Of a stretch of DNA of 64,000 nt, positions 41,883 through 51,633 are shown in pieces (the first letter of the stretch is position 1; the number at the start of each line of letters is the position of its first letter). Below the pieces are notes generated by a model. That model worked only from the letters and a program-made list of their open reading frames with translations. It did not search any database and was not told the DNA's origin. The DNA is from JBGPLJ01 sp963826145 (GTDB lineage Bacteria > Pseudomonadota > Gammaproteobacteria > Steroidobacterales > Steroidobacteraceae). Where the stretch lies: positions 868,001 to 932,000 of the forward strand of contig CAWGVW010000002.1 in assembly GCA_963826145.1 (NCBI GenBank), read 5' to 3'. The position numbers and the translations under genes were made by a program.

Positions 41883-44638
41883 GCGAGCGCGGCGGCGTCG
41901 ATGACCTGACGCGCGAGCTCGGGCTTGCCCATCTCTGCATAGAGACGCTCCATCCAGCGACGCGCGCGGATCGTGTCCGCGGCCTCTGTACCGAAGCCGC
42001 GCGCGATGCCGGGATACGAATCGCGTAGTTCCGGTTCCGCCTCGGCGAAGCGATGCTCGGCGAGCAGGCAGTAGCCAAGGACGCTCTGCGCGCGCGCGAC
42101 GTGGCGGTTGTCCGGCTGCAGTACGCTTTGTAGCAGCGCCAGTGATTGGCGCACCAGCGGCTCCGCCTCGTTCGCCCGCCCGGTGTCGACGAGGAGGCGT
42201 GCGAGCCAGACGCCACACAGCCCCTGCGCCTGGTGATCCGCCTGCGTCTGCGTTCGAAAGATGGCGCAGGCCGCGCGCTGGTAGACCTCGGAGTCCGCGA
42301 GCTTGCCTTCCTCGTAAAGAATGAGGGCGAGCGTCTGCTTGAAGCCCGCGCTCGCAACAGTATTGGCGCCACGCGTGCGCGCCTCCGTTTCGAGCGTTGC
42401 ACGGACGATACGCTCCGCTTCCACGTCATCGCCGACCTTGCGCAGGAAGTTGGCATAGCCGTCGAGAGCCCCGAGCGTCGAGGGATGATCCGGGCCGAGG
42501 ATGCGGCGCTCGATTGCGATGGCTTCCTCGTATGCTGCGCGGGCCTCCCTCATGCGGCCCTGGTTGTGAAGCGTGCGCGCAAGCACTCCCAGATTCACGG
42601 CGACGTCCGGGTGATCGGGGCCCCGCACGCGCCGATCGACGTCGAGGGCCTTGCGGATCGCGGCCTCTGCGGCGGGCCAGTCCGTGCGCACGCTAAGGAT
42701 GAGGCCGATGGCGTTCCACAAATCGGCGACGGTGGCATTGTCGGGCTGGCCGATCTTCACATACAGGTCGAGTGCGCGATGCGCGAGCGCTAGCGCCGCG
42801 TCATAGCTTCCCTGGTCACGGCGCAGGCGGACGATCTGGTAGAGGGTTGCCGCGACGTCCACGCTTTCCCCGCCGCTCAGCCGCTGCGCTATGCCGAGCG
42901 CGAGTTGCAGATGCCCGTCCGCCTCGCCGAGTTGGTGCGCCGTGATCTCGAGCGTCCCGAGCGCCACACAGCTTCGCGCGAGCTCGATGTTATCGCCCGT
43001 GTACAGCTTCCGTTGAATCGCGACTGCCGTCCGCAACTGTTCGATCGCCTTGTCGTACAGGCCGAGGCTGCCATAGACCTTGCCAACGGTGCCCAGGAGG
43101 ATCGCCTGCGTCGCAGGCTGCGAAGCGAGTTCGCGCTGCAGCCGCTCCGCGCCGGCATCGAGGATCTCGCGCGCGGACACGACATTGCCACGGCTCTTGG
43201 CGGGATCGGCGATCTCGAACAGATTGATGAGAAAGCCCGACACCTGCTCGGCGCGCAGACGCTCGGCGTCGGCACGCACTCGCTGCACGTTCGCCGTGTC
43301 CCGTTCGACGGCGACGCGCTGCGCCTGGACATACATGGCAATTGCGAAGCCGACGATCATCACGAGCACCGTCGCGAGCGCGATGGCCCCAAGGCGATGG
43401 CGGCGCAGGAGCTTGCCCGTTCGATAGCCCCAGGTATCGCGGCGGGCAATGATCGGCTGGCCATCGAGGTAGCGGTCGATATCCGCGGACATCTGCTCGA
43501 CCGAACTGTAGCGGCGTTCGGGCTCCTTGCGCAGCGCCATCATGAGGATGCTGCCGAGATCGCCGCGCAGTATCCGCTTCAGTCGCGCGACGGTCGTACC
43601 GCGCCGCGCGGCGGCCTCCTGGTCGATGGCGCTATCCGCGAACAGCGTCGAGCCCGGCGCGGCCGGCGGTTCGTCACAGATGACGCGCTCGAGATCCTGG
43701 ATCTTGACGCCGCGCACATTGAACGGCCGCCGCCCGCTCACGAGCCCGTAGAGCAGCACGCCGAGCACGTAGGTATCGCTCGCCGTTGTCACCGGGTCGC
43801 CGCGCACCTGCTCCGGGCTCGCGTGATCCGGCGTCAGCACGCGCAGGTCCGCGCGCGTGAGTGCCATGGTGTGATGCGACTGGCGCACGTCGAGGATCTT
43901 GGCGATGCCGAAGTCGAGGAGCTTCGGCACGCCGTCGTCGGTGACGAGAATGTTGGTTGGCTTCAGATCGCGGTGCACGATCAGGTTCTGGTGCGCCGCG
44001 TGCACTGCGGAGCAGACGGTACGAAAGAGCCGCAGGCGTTCGGTGAGGTCGAGCCGTTTCTCGTCGCAGTACACGTCGATCGGCAACCCGTCGACATACT
44101 CCATGACGAGATACGGAATGCCCTCCGTGGTGGTGCCTCCATCAAGCAGCCGGGCGATATTCGGATGATCGAGCGTTGCGAGGATCTGCCGCTCGGATTT
44201 CAGCCGGCTGCGGACGTCCTTGCCGATGTGGCCCTGGCGCACGAGCTTGACTGCCACCCGATGCGAGAACTGCTCGTCGTTGCGCTCGGCGAGATAGACG
44301 GCGCCCATGCCGCCGATGCCGAGCCGGCGCACCAGACGGTAGGCGCCAAGGACCTGGCCGCTACGATCTTCGCCGTCCTGCCAGTCGACGGAGTCTTGCG
44401 GCGGTTCGGCGAGAGAATCGGCAAGCAGCTCACCGGTGCCCATCGAGCGCAGCCGTGCAACAGCCTCGCGGTACAGGCTGTCGTCGGTGCGAAAGTTGCG
44501 CGTGACGTAGGCGAGCTGTTCCTGCGGTGACAGCGTCGCGGCGTGGCGAACGATCGCTTCGAGATCCGGCGATATGGGCGACATCTGAGTCGTGCGTTCT
44601 GCTGCTTGTCTGCGGAGCGATCCGGGCGTCCGTGCCAT
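41858..44638 (-). CDS. membrane Ser/Thr protein kinase with TPR domain
   Basis: 926 residues from ATG 44638; ATG 44584 (MSPISPDLE) is equally possible. A short N-terminal helical region is followed by the kinase domain (about 100-385) with GIGGMGAVYLAE, Lys131 in VAVKLV, HRDLKPTN, DFGIAKIL and ASPEQVRG, all intact. A membrane helix (about 412-435) follows, then a long TPR array facing the periplasm (for example DKAIEQLRTAVAIQRKLYTGDN and repeated DHPSTLGAL / DHPDVAVNL units). A possible writer for the FHA coiled-coil protein encoded 3 kb upstream on the other strand. Confidence 0.93.
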   Translation of the reverse strand: MARTPGSLRRQAAERTTQMSPISPDLEAIVRHAATLSPQEQLAYVTRNFRTDDSLYREAVARLRSMGTGELLADSLAEPPQDSVDWQDGEDRSGQVLGAYRLVRRLGIGGMGAVYLAERNDEQFSHRVAVKLVRQGHIGKDVRSRLKSERQILATLDHPNIARLLDGGTTTEGIPYLVMEYVDGLPIDVYCDEKRLDLTERLRLFRTVCSAVHAAHQNLIVHRDLKPTNILVTDDGVPKLLDFGIAKILDVRQSHHTMALTRADLRVLTPDHASPEQVRGDPVTTASDTYVLGVLLYGLVSGRRPFNVRGVKIQDLERVICDEPPAAPGSTLFADSAIDQEAAARRGTTVARLKRILRGDLGSILMMALRKEPERRYSSVEQMSADIDRYLDGQPIIARRDTWGYRTGKLLRRHRLGAIALATVLVMIVGFAIAMYVQAQRVAVERDTANVQRVRADAERLRAEQVSGFLINLFEIADPAKSRGNVVSAREILDAGAERLQRELASQPATQAILLGTVGKVYGSLGLYDKAIEQLRTAVAIQRKLYTGDNIELARSCVALGTLEITAHQLGEADGHLQLALGIAQRLSGGESVDVAATLYQIVRLRRDQGSYDAALALAHRALDLYVKIGQPDNATVADLWNAIGLILSVRTDWPAAEAAIRKALDVDRRVRGPDHPDVAVNLGVLARTLHNQGRMREARAAYEEAIAIERRILGPDHPSTLGALDGYANFLRKVGDDVEAERIVRATLETEARTRGANTVASAGFKQTLALILYEEGKLADSEVYQRAACAIFRTQTQADHQAQGLCGVWLARLLVDTGRANEAEPLVRQSLALLQSVLQPDNRHVARAQSVLGYCLLAEHRFAEAEPELRDSYPGIARGFGTEAADTIRARRWMERLYAEMGKPELARQVIDAAALAQGPRNIL

Positions 44639-44773
44639 GAAATACGACTCGCGCGGTGATAGTAAAGAAGTGTTGGCGGCGTGGGCAAATTCTCACGCAA
44701 GCCGGAGCCGCGCACGGCGTGGATCCGGCGCAAGCGGCCATATTCGCGCGGCGTCGTTGCGGCACGGCGAAAC

Positions 44774-44782
44774 TGCTAGAGT
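44774..44782 (+). promoter_or_regulatory. candidate extended -10 for the 38-residue gene
   Basis: TGC followed by TAGAGT lies 40 nt upstream of the ATG at 44822. It closely resembles TGC-TAAAGT upstream of pyc. Confidence 0.35.
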
Positions 44783-44821
44783 GACGCCGCCGCCGAGCGC
44801 GGCGATCAATGGAGTGGAGTC

Positions 44822-44938
44822 ATGGCAGCACGCAAGAAAGCAGCGAAAAAGAAGAAGGGAAGCAAAAAGGTCAAAAGGAAAGTCGTCCGCCGACGCCGCA
44901 CGCGCGGCGATACCGGCGGCCCGGGCAACTGGGACTAG
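44822..44938 (+). CDS. 38-residue Lys/Arg-rich small protein
   Basis: ATG with GGAGTGGAG upstream opens a 38-codon frame. Of the first 28 residues 19 are Lys or Arg (KKAAKKKKGSKKVKRKVVRR), and the tail is GDTGGPGNWD. It resembles the basic tails of bacterial histone H1-like and AlgP-type proteins and would bind nucleic acid or other polyanions; that is inference from composition. A possible extended -10 lies 40 nt upstream and a strong hairpin follows 9 nt after the stop, which together look like a complete small transcription unit. Confidence 0.65.
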   Translation: MAARKKAAKKKKGSKKVKRKVVRRRRTRGDTGGPGNWD

Positions 44939-44946
44939 ACGCACGA

Positions 44947-44976
44947 CGCGGAGGGTCGCGCTTGCGACCCTCCGCG
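44947..44976. terminator. 13-bp perfect hairpin after the small basic gene
   Basis: CGCGGAGGGTCGC (44947-44959), loop GCTT, GCGACCCTCCGCG (44964-44976). It starts 9 nt after the stop of the 38-residue gene and lies 22 nt before the next ATG. There is no T-run, so it may be an atypical terminator, an mRNA-stabilising 3' end or a control hairpin for the hydrolase gene. Confidence 0.5.
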
Positions 44977-44997
44977 AGCCTCGCGCCGACCGCCCGG

Positions 44998-45879
44998 ATG
45001 TATCGTTCCCGCCGCCCGGCCCGCTCCGAAACCCTGATTCTTCGTAACCTCCGCCATCATGTCTGGCGCTGGGGGCCGGCTGACGCGCAGCCGATCGTGC
45101 TCCTGCATGGCTGGGCGGATTCAGGCGAAACTTTCCAGTTTCTCGTCGACTGCCTGTCCGATGACCTTGCTTTCGCCGCTCTCGACTGGCGTGGCTTCGG
45201 CCGCAGCGAGTGGCCACCAGCGGGCTACTGGTTCCCCGACTATCTCGCGGACCTCGAGGCATGGCTCGATGTGCTCAGCCCCGATCGTCCCGTGCGCGCC
45301 ATCGGTCACAGCATGGGCGCGAACGTCCTGGCGCTTTATGGCGGCACGCGCCCGCAGCGATTCGAACGCGTAGCGCTGCTCGAAGGCTTCGGCCTCCCGC
45401 GGCTGCCGCCCACCGCGGCGCCGGAACGCTACCGCGACTGGCTCGATCAAACGCGTGGCGCTGCACCGCAATTCGCAAGCCATGGATCCTTTGAAAGCTT
45501 TGCGGGACTCCTGGCGAAGCGCAATGCACGGCTCGGAATGGACCGCGCCCATTTCATTGCCCGAGCCTGGGGTCGCGAGCACGATGGACGAATCGTCCTG
45601 CGAGCGGATCCGCGCCATAAGCTTCTGTATCCGATCCTCTACCGGCGCGAGGAAGCGGAGGCCTGCTGGTCGAACATGACTTCGCCGGCGCTGCTCCTCT
45701 TCGGCGGGCGTTCGGAGTACCTCGCGCGACTCGGCGTGGACGGCGATCCGAAGTCACTGGCGGCGCATTTTCAGCGCGGCGAAACGGCGACTCTTCCGGA
45801 CTGCGGCCACATGCTGCATCACGAGGACCCGCAGGGGACCGCAGCTGCCCTGGCGCGTTTCTTCACGCACTCCGGCTAA
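44998..45879 (+). CDS. alpha/beta hydrolase
   Basis: 293 residues from ATG 44998. The oxyanion region LLHGWADSGETFQ, the DWRGFGRSEWP block, the nucleophile elbow GHSMGAN and the catalytic His in DCGHMLHHEDP are all intact, so the triad is complete, unlike the hydrolase-like protein at 34081. Substrate unknown; the family includes esterases and haloalkane dehalogenase relatives. A strong hairpin immediately upstream separates it from the small basic gene. Confidence 0.9.
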   Translation: MYRSRRPARSETLILRNLRHHVWRWGPADAQPIVLLHGWADSGETFQFLVDCLSDDLAFAALDWRGFGRSEWPPAGYWFPDYLADLEAWLDVLSPDRPVRAIGHSMGANVLALYGGTRPQRFERVALLEGFGLPRLPPTAAPERYRDWLDQTRGAAPQFASHGSFESFAGLLAKRNARLGMDRAHFIARAWGREHDGRIVLRADPRHKLLYPILYRREEAEACWSNMTSPALLLFGGRSEYLARLGVDGDPKSLAAHFQRGETATLPDCGHMLHHEDPQGTAAALARFFTHSG

Positions 45880-45944
45880 AGTCGCCGGCAGGCGCTGCCG
45901 ACACCTTGCGCAGGCTCCTTGTATCCACCGGTCAGCGGCCGACT

Positions 45945-46526
45945 ATGAACCCGACGCGGCCCGTCTATCTCGAATCCGGCTTGCGGCCGACCGCAGCGAC
46001 ACCCGCGGTGAATCTCACCGGCGAGCGTCAATCGCCCCAACCGCAGCTCGCGCCGGACGTCGCGCGCCTGCGGCCGCTCGATCGCGACGCGGCCCTGCGC
46101 ATACTGATCGAAGAAGTGAAGTTGGCGCTGATCGAACAATTCGGCAGCCTGCCAGCTCCGCCCGCGCCTTCGCGCGCGGGTGCGGAGGGCGCGGATCTCC
46201 TGAGCGACCTTGCGCGCCTGCTGCAGGCGCTGCTGTCGGACGTCGGCGGCGAGGACGAGGAACGGGCGGCTTCGACCCTGGCGCGCGCCGAAGAAGCAGT
46301 GGCAGTCGGTGGCCGTCGCACGCTCGATGCGATCGCGCAGATGCCACAGGCGGGCGCCGATGTGCGCGAAGTGGTCGAACAGATGCGCTGGCTCCTCGTG
46401 CGCATGGTCGATGTGCAGGCCCGGACGTTGCGCGCCCGCGTCAAGCGCGGGCCGTTGCAGGATGCCGAAACCGAAACCCGCCTGCCGCATGAAGTCGAAC
46501 GCGACGCCGAGGACCCGGCGGACTGA
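45945..46526 (+). CDS. hypothetical helical protein
   Basis: 193 residues from ATG 45945 (MNPTRPVYLESG). A Pro-rich N-terminus is followed by helical segments (ALRILIEEVKLALIEQFGS, DLLSDLARLLQALLSDV, DVREVVEQMRWLLVRMVDVQARTLRARV) and an acidic tail. No signal peptide or membrane helix. I do not recognise the family. Coding potential is supported by the regular amphipathic pattern and the tight position between two real genes. Confidence 0.6.
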   Translation: MNPTRPVYLESGLRPTAATPAVNLTGERQSPQPQLAPDVARLRPLDRDAALRILIEEVKLALIEQFGSLPAPPAPSRAGAEGADLLSDLARLLQALLSDVGGEDEERAASTLARAEEAVAVGGRRTLDAIAQMPQAGADVREVVEQMRWLLVRMVDVQARTLRARVKRGPLQDAETETRLPHEVERDAEDPAD

Positions 46527-46555
46527 TTTCATTCCGGGCCATCACGGCCTTGTGT

Positions 46556-46584
46556 TTTAATGCCCACCCGCAATCCCTTGCGGG
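46556..46584 (+). promoter_or_regulatory. candidate -10 and leader hairpin before PGPGW gene
   Basis: TTTAAT at 46556-46561 could be a -10 box. It is followed by CCCGCAA (46567-46573), loop TCCC, TTGCGGG (46578-46584), a 7-bp hairpin that would sit at the very 5' end of the transcript, 9 nt before the ATG. Confidence 0.3.
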
Positions 46585-46593
46585 CGGTTCGGC

Positions 46594-46815
46594 ATGAAAA
46601 CCTCCTACCAATGGGCGCGACGGATTGCTATCGGCATCGCCGGCGGCACGGTCTTGCTCATCGGTGTCGTAATGATCGTCACGCCGGGTCCAGCGTTCCT
46701 CGTCATTCCGGCGGGCCTCGCCATTCTGAGCGTTGAGTTCGCCTGGGCACGCTACTGGCTGAAGCGCGTGAAGGACAAGACGCGCGAAGTGATTGGCGGC
46801 CCGGAGCAGAAGTAG
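46594..46815 (+). CDS. PGPGW-family small membrane protein
   Basis: 73 residues. A basic N-terminus and two hydrophobic helices (about 9-30 and 33-52) surround the motif TPGPAFLVIPAGLAILSVEFAWARYWL, the signature of the putative transmembrane PGPGW family. An inner-membrane protein of unknown role. It ends 5 nt before the photolyase gene in the same direction. Confidence 0.8.
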   Translation: MKTSYQWARRIAIGIAGGTVLLIGVVMIVTPGPAFLVIPAGLAILSVEFAWARYWLKRVKDKTREVIGGPEQK

Positions 46816-46820
46816 CAGCA

Positions 46821-48395
46821 ATGTCGGCCGGCCTGCAGCTCGTCTGGTTCAAGCGCGACCTGCGCCTCGAGGATCATGCGCCGCTCGCGCAGGCGGCGCG
46901 CGCCGGCGCTGTGCTGCCGCTTTACGTGATCGAGCCGGATCTTCTCTATGCGCCGGACTACGACCGTCTGCACTACGACTTCGTGTGCGAGGCGCTCCTC
47001 GAGCTGCGCGCGGGCCTCGCAAGTCTCGGCCAGCCGCTCGTCGTGCGTCTTGGCGAAATCACGAGCATCCTCGCGCAGATCGCCGCGCGGCATGAGCTCG
47101 CTGCCTTGTGGTCGCATGCCGAGACCGGCAATGCGCTGGCGCGCGCACGCGACGAGCGGGTGAGGTGCTGGGCCCGCGAGCATTCGCTGCCGTGGTACGA
47201 GTTGCCGCAGAACGGCGTCTTTCGCGGACTCGCGCGCCGTGACGGTTGGCGGCGGATGTGGTTTGAGCGCATGTCATTGCCCGTCGCCCGCATGCCGCGC
47301 CGGCTCCCATCACTCGCGGGGCTCGAGGTCGGCGGCATCCCGCTTGCAACCGAGCTCGGTCTTTATGCGAAAGCGCCCGCCGTGCGCGGCCGCAAGGACG
47401 TTGCCCGGGGCGGCGAGTCGCGCGCCTGGTCGCTGCTTGACAGCTTTCTCGGCGAACGCGGCGCGAATTATCCGCGCGCGACCGCGAGCCCGATCACGGC
47501 GTTCCAGGCGTCCTCGCGCCTGAGCCCGTACCTCGCCTGGGGCTGCATCTCGCCGCGCACCGTTTTTCAGCGCACGATCGATGCACGCCGGAGCATTGCC
47601 GACAACGGGCGCCTCTCCGCGCTCGGAGTCCCATTCGCGGCCGGCGCGCTGGAAGCCTTCAGCGTGCGCCTGAGGATGCGCTGTGATCACGTGCAGCGGC
47701 TCGAAAGCGTGCCGGACATCGGCAGTCGCTGCATCGACGCCGCCTGCGAGGAGCTGCGGTCCGGGGACCACCCCGACTATTTCGAGGCGTGGGCCGCGGG
47801 GCGCACAGGCTATCCGATGGTCGATGCGTGCATGCGCGCGCTGCAGGCGGGCGGGTGGCTGCATTTTCGCGGCCGTGCGCTCGTCGCCTCGTTCGCGGTG
47901 AATCAATTGTGGATCGACTGGCGGCGCCTGAAGGATATCCTTGCGCGGCAATTCCTCGACTACGAACCGGGCGTGCACTTCATGGAGCTGCAGATGCTGA
48001 GCGGCACCGGCGGACGCCGGACGCTCAAGATCTACGATCCTGTGCGCGAGAGCCGCGAACTCGATCCGTCCGGTGATTTTCTGCGCACGTGGTTACCGGA
48101 GCTCGCGACCCTGCCGCAGCAGCTCATCCATGAGCCCTGGAAAATGACCGGTACGCAGCAAAGCGTTGCGGGCTGCCGCCTGGGCCGCGACTACCCTCTG
48201 CCAATCGTCGAGCAGTCGGAGGCGCTCGCTTACGCACGCTTGCGCCTGCGCCAGCTCGAAAAGCCCGACGGACCGAGCGCTCTTGCCACCGCCAAGTCGC
48301 TCGTCGATGCGAGCGGCCAGTGGCGCATCAATTTGTCGGTGCCATTGTCTCTCGAGCAGCCAGTTGCGCCGCCACCAGCGCCTGATGCTCTTTGA
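46821..48395 (+). CDS. phrB: cryptochrome/deoxyribodipyrimidine photolyase family protein
   Basis: 524 residues. It repairs UV-induced pyrimidine dimers using FAD and blue light. The N-terminal antenna-binding Rossmann domain starts LVWFKRDLRLEDH. The FAD domain has LSPYLAWGCISPR, GRTGYPMVDACMRAL, GWLHFRGRALVASF and DYEPGVHFMELQML, SGTGGRRTLKIYDPVRES. The DYEPG..QM.SGT arrangement, in place of the classic N-x-GxWQW..GxGxD, marks a distinct subgroup seen in cyanobacterial and some proteobacterial photolyase-like proteins. Substrate (CPD or other) is therefore less certain. The 3' end overlaps the convergent M48 gene by 68 nt. Confidence 0.9.
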   Translation: MSAGLQLVWFKRDLRLEDHAPLAQAARAGAVLPLYVIEPDLLYAPDYDRLHYDFVCEALLELRAGLASLGQPLVVRLGEITSILAQIAARHELAALWSHAETGNALARARDERVRCWAREHSLPWYELPQNGVFRGLARRDGWRRMWFERMSLPVARMPRRLPSLAGLEVGGIPLATELGLYAKAPAVRGRKDVARGGESRAWSLLDSFLGERGANYPRATASPITAFQASSRLSPYLAWGCISPRTVFQRTIDARRSIADNGRLSALGVPFAAGALEAFSVRLRMRCDHVQRLESVPDIGSRCIDAACEELRSGDHPDYFEAWAAGRTGYPMVDACMRALQAGGWLHFRGRALVASFAVNQLWIDWRRLKDILARQFLDYEPGVHFMELQMLSGTGGRRTLKIYDPVRESRELDPSGDFLRTWLPELATLPQQLIHEPWKMTGTQQSVAGCRLGRDYPLPIVEQSEALAYARLRLRQLEKPDGPSALATAKSLVDASGQWRINLSVPLSLEQPVAPPPAPDAL

Positions 48396-49678
48396 CCCAG
48401 AGCATGGCGGCGTGCACGCGATAGCGGCCGCTCGGGTGATCGTAGAAGAGAAATTCCTCGACCGGCCCCGGATCGAGCTTGCGGTAGCTCGCCTGGCGGA
48501 TGTTCACGGTCGCCCGGCCGTAGGGTTCCAGTGACGCATTGACGCCGAAGGCGTCGGCTTCCACTTCGGCGACATAGACGATTCGATTGAAGACCGGCTG
48601 CGCGATGAAAAAGAGTCCGGACAGGATAGCGACCACGAGCGGCAGGCCCGCCGGATCCGCAGCGCTCGGTGACTGCCATGGCGCGCCCGATAGGCCGCGA
48701 ATGTCGAATTGAAAAGCTTGTCGAGGATCAGGAGCACGAGTCCTACAGCGAGCGAGAAGGTAGACGGCCTGACGCAGGCCGTGATTCAACACGTAGTGGC
48801 CCATCTCGTGACCCATCACGGCCTTGATTTCCGGGAGCGAGGTCTTGTTGAGCAGATTGTCGTTGAGGCTCACGCGCGTCGTGCCGAGGAAGCCACTCAC
48901 GTTGGCGCTGACGCGGTCGGTCTGCTTCGAGGCGTCGAACCACGCCACGTGATCGGTCGGAACACTGTTGGCGCGCGCGAGCGACAGCACGGCGTCGCGC
49001 ACTTCGCCCGGCGGCAAGGGCTTGAAGTCATTGAAGAGCGGCGCGATGAACACCGGGTAGGAGAGGCCGACGACCAGCTGGAACGCGAAAATGAAGGCCG
49101 TCGCCCACGCCACCCAGCGCGTACCGGTGCGGCGGATGAAGCCATAGATCGCGACGATGCCGATGGTGAGCACGATGAGGCTGACGACGAGCCCGAGAAT
49201 CTGCTCGAAGCTCCAGCGGCCGAGCGAGAGATTCGACAGTCCGTACTGATGCTCGCGCAGGTAATCGGTGTACCAGGTCCACGGCAACTGCAGCGCCGAG
49301 AACAGCAGGATGAAGCCGACGCCGTAGAGCGCCGACTGCATCCAGCGTGAGCGGGCGCGGCGCACCGCGAAATCCCTGAGGCGCACGGACCAGCCGCTCC
49401 CGAGGATCAGGATGCAGATGCCGATCTGGATGAGCGTGCCCCAGAGAGTTCAGCCAGTAGCCGCCTTCGAAATACGCGTCGGAGCGCGCACGTTGTTCCG
49501 GCGTCAGCAGCGCGAGGTAGGCCTCCGTCGCACGATCGGCGTCGAAATCGGGTCCGGGCCGCGCCGCGTCCGGGATTTGCGTGCCCGGCGGCAGCGTCGG
49601 GGTCAGAGGGTCGGCCGCGTGTGCGGCGAATCCCGCGCCGAGCAGCAGCAGGACGAACGCACAAAGAACACTTCGCAT
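48328..49678 (-). pseudogene. M48-family metallopeptidase with apparent frameshifts
   Basis: A Ste24/HtpX-like membrane zinc peptidase. The N-terminal signal (MRSVLCAFVLLLLGAGFAAHA, ATG 49678) is in one frame up to FEGGYWLNSL; the sequence then continues as WGTLIQIGICILILGSGW in the next frame, implying a single-base insertion near 49441-49450. The zinc site GHEMGHYVLNH is intact, but just after it the hydrophobic helix GLVLLILDKLFNSTF is out of frame between shifts near 48746-48757 and 48652-48665, before ADPAGLPL and EVEADAFG resume. Either a decaying gene or local sequence errors. Confidence 0.8.
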
Positions 49679-49703
49679 GCGATTCTCCCGGTGACTCAAG
49701 GGT

Positions 49704-51507
49704 CTAAGGTTCAATGGGCAGGTCGAACATGAGCGCCCGCACAAAACGTACGGGCGGCGATCCGAATGAAATGACGCGGTCGTTGTAGGACTTGAGGTTG
49801 AAGGTTCCGCCGGCGCGCTTCTGCGCTTCCTGCGCGCAGATCCCAGTGTTCCTGGAAGCCGACGAAATAGGTCGAGAGCTGCGTCGAGGAAAGTTGCGCC
49901 CGCACCCACTTGCCGGCCGCCTCGCGCTCTTCCTGGAAAACCTCGTGCGTCATGAGCTGCATCGCCTGCTCGCGCGTCATGCCGTCGACGTGCACGCCCT
50001 GGTCGAGGAGCGCGTTCGAGATCGTGCGCAGGTACATCTTGCGGTTGACGAGCTTCATGAGCGGATCGTTGTCGCGATAGCCCGCGTCGGTCATGACGCG
50101 CTCGGCATAGACGCCCCAGCCTTCGACGAAAGTGCCCGAGCTCAGGATCGAACGCAGCTTCGACGGATAGCGGTTCGATTGCGCGAGCTGCAGGTAGTGA
50201 CCGGGCATGGCTTCGTGAAACGTCACATCCTGGATCGCATGGGTGTTGTACTCGCGCAGGAACGAGTCGGTGCGCTTCTGATCCCAGTCGTCCGGAATGG
50301 GCGAGATCGCGAAGAAGGTCTTCTGGCCGACATCGAGCGGTCCCGGCGGATCGCAGTAGGCAACGGCGAATCCGCGCTGGAATTCCGGCATCAGGATGAT
50401 GTCGATCGGATCCGAGGGAATCGTGATGAGATCCTTCGCCTTGGCGAACGCTGTTGCCTCGGTGAGTGCGTTCTTGGCGAACTCGACCAGCTTGTCGCGC
50501 GGCGGCCGTTCGGCAGCGGCGAGTTCCAGTCCTGCGACGATCACTTTCTGCTGCTCATCGGGCGTCGGGCTGTCAGGCGCCGGCGGAGCCTTCGCTTTAC
50601 CGGCAATGAGGCCTTTCGCGATGCCGTACATCTCCTCGCGCACGCGCTTCAGTTCCGATTCCGCGCGCTTGCGGATTTCGGCGCGGTCGAGCTTCGACTG
50701 CAGCGTGAAGGCGAGCTGGGTGTCGAAAGTTTTCGCGCCGACCCGGAATTCGCCCTTCGCCTTCGGCACGAGTTCGGTTTCGATCCAGTGCTGATGGTCT
50801 TCGACCGCCTTCGTCGCCTCCGCGATCGCGGCGTTCAGGTCGTCGCGATCGGCGCCGGACAACTGGTCGACGTTCGGCTTCAGGAACTGCTCGATGAGGC
50901 TCTCGACGCCCCGGTTGCGGTTCTTCGCCTGCTCGGCGTAGACCTGCGGGACCTTGTCGGGAATGAGGTTCGCGCGCGCGGTCTCGTATAGCTTCGCGAG
51001 CTTGTGGAGGCGCGCGCTTGCCGCTTTCAGGCGGTCGGGGAGCGGCGCGAACTCGCGCGCCATGAGGTTGTAGATCGCGCCGCCCGCGATGTCGTTGTAG
51101 AGGAGCGGGTCCCATTCGCGGCGCTTGAACTCGGTGATGCTCCACACATCGGCGCGCAGTGCATTGTCGAGAAGCGCGGCGTCGACCTGATTGGCGCGCG
51201 CAAGACGAGCGCGGTCGATCTTGCCGAGCGCGGCGAGGAGCTCGTTGTCCCAGGCGAGCTGCGCAGCGACGCCGGCCTGTGTCAGATCGTCGACGTCGCG
51301 GTCGCGCCGGTGATCGCCAAAGCGCGTGCCGTCGACCGGCGAGAAGCGCGTGAACTCATCGACATAGCGGTCAGCGAGTGCCCGAAAGTCCGCATCCTGC
51401 GAGACGGGTGCCGGTGCCGCTGCGGGTTCCTCTTTCTGGCAGGCCGCGAGCACGGCCATCGCAAGGAGCAGGAACGAAGCCGATACGCAACGACGCGTGA
51501 TGAACAT
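49704..51507 (-). CDS. DUF885 lipoprotein with C-terminal frameshift
   Basis: About 600 residues. The lipoprotein signal is MFITRRCVSASFLLLAMAVLAAC. The DUF885 core has FHEAMPGHYLQL, a HExxxGH zinc-like motif, and EGWGVYAERVM, so a metallopeptidase-type activity in the envelope is likely. After EHWDLRA the reading frame shifts: shifting by one base near 49825-49835 restores the expected tail (EAQKRAGGTFNLKSYND, then FVRALMFDLPIEP) with a stop at 49704. As written, the frame runs to 49711 with an unrelated Arg-rich tail. This is one of four apparent indels within 1.2 kb. Confidence 0.85.
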
Positions 51508-51633
51508 GAGGTTTCCTTGGGGCCTTTTTTGTCGAGTTCTTGTGGCCGCTGCGCGGAAGCGTGGCGCGCAGCATGCCCTGAGTCGCTCCTTCGCGCCATA
51601 GTCGGCCGGCGCATCGGGTAAACTGCCTGTCGC

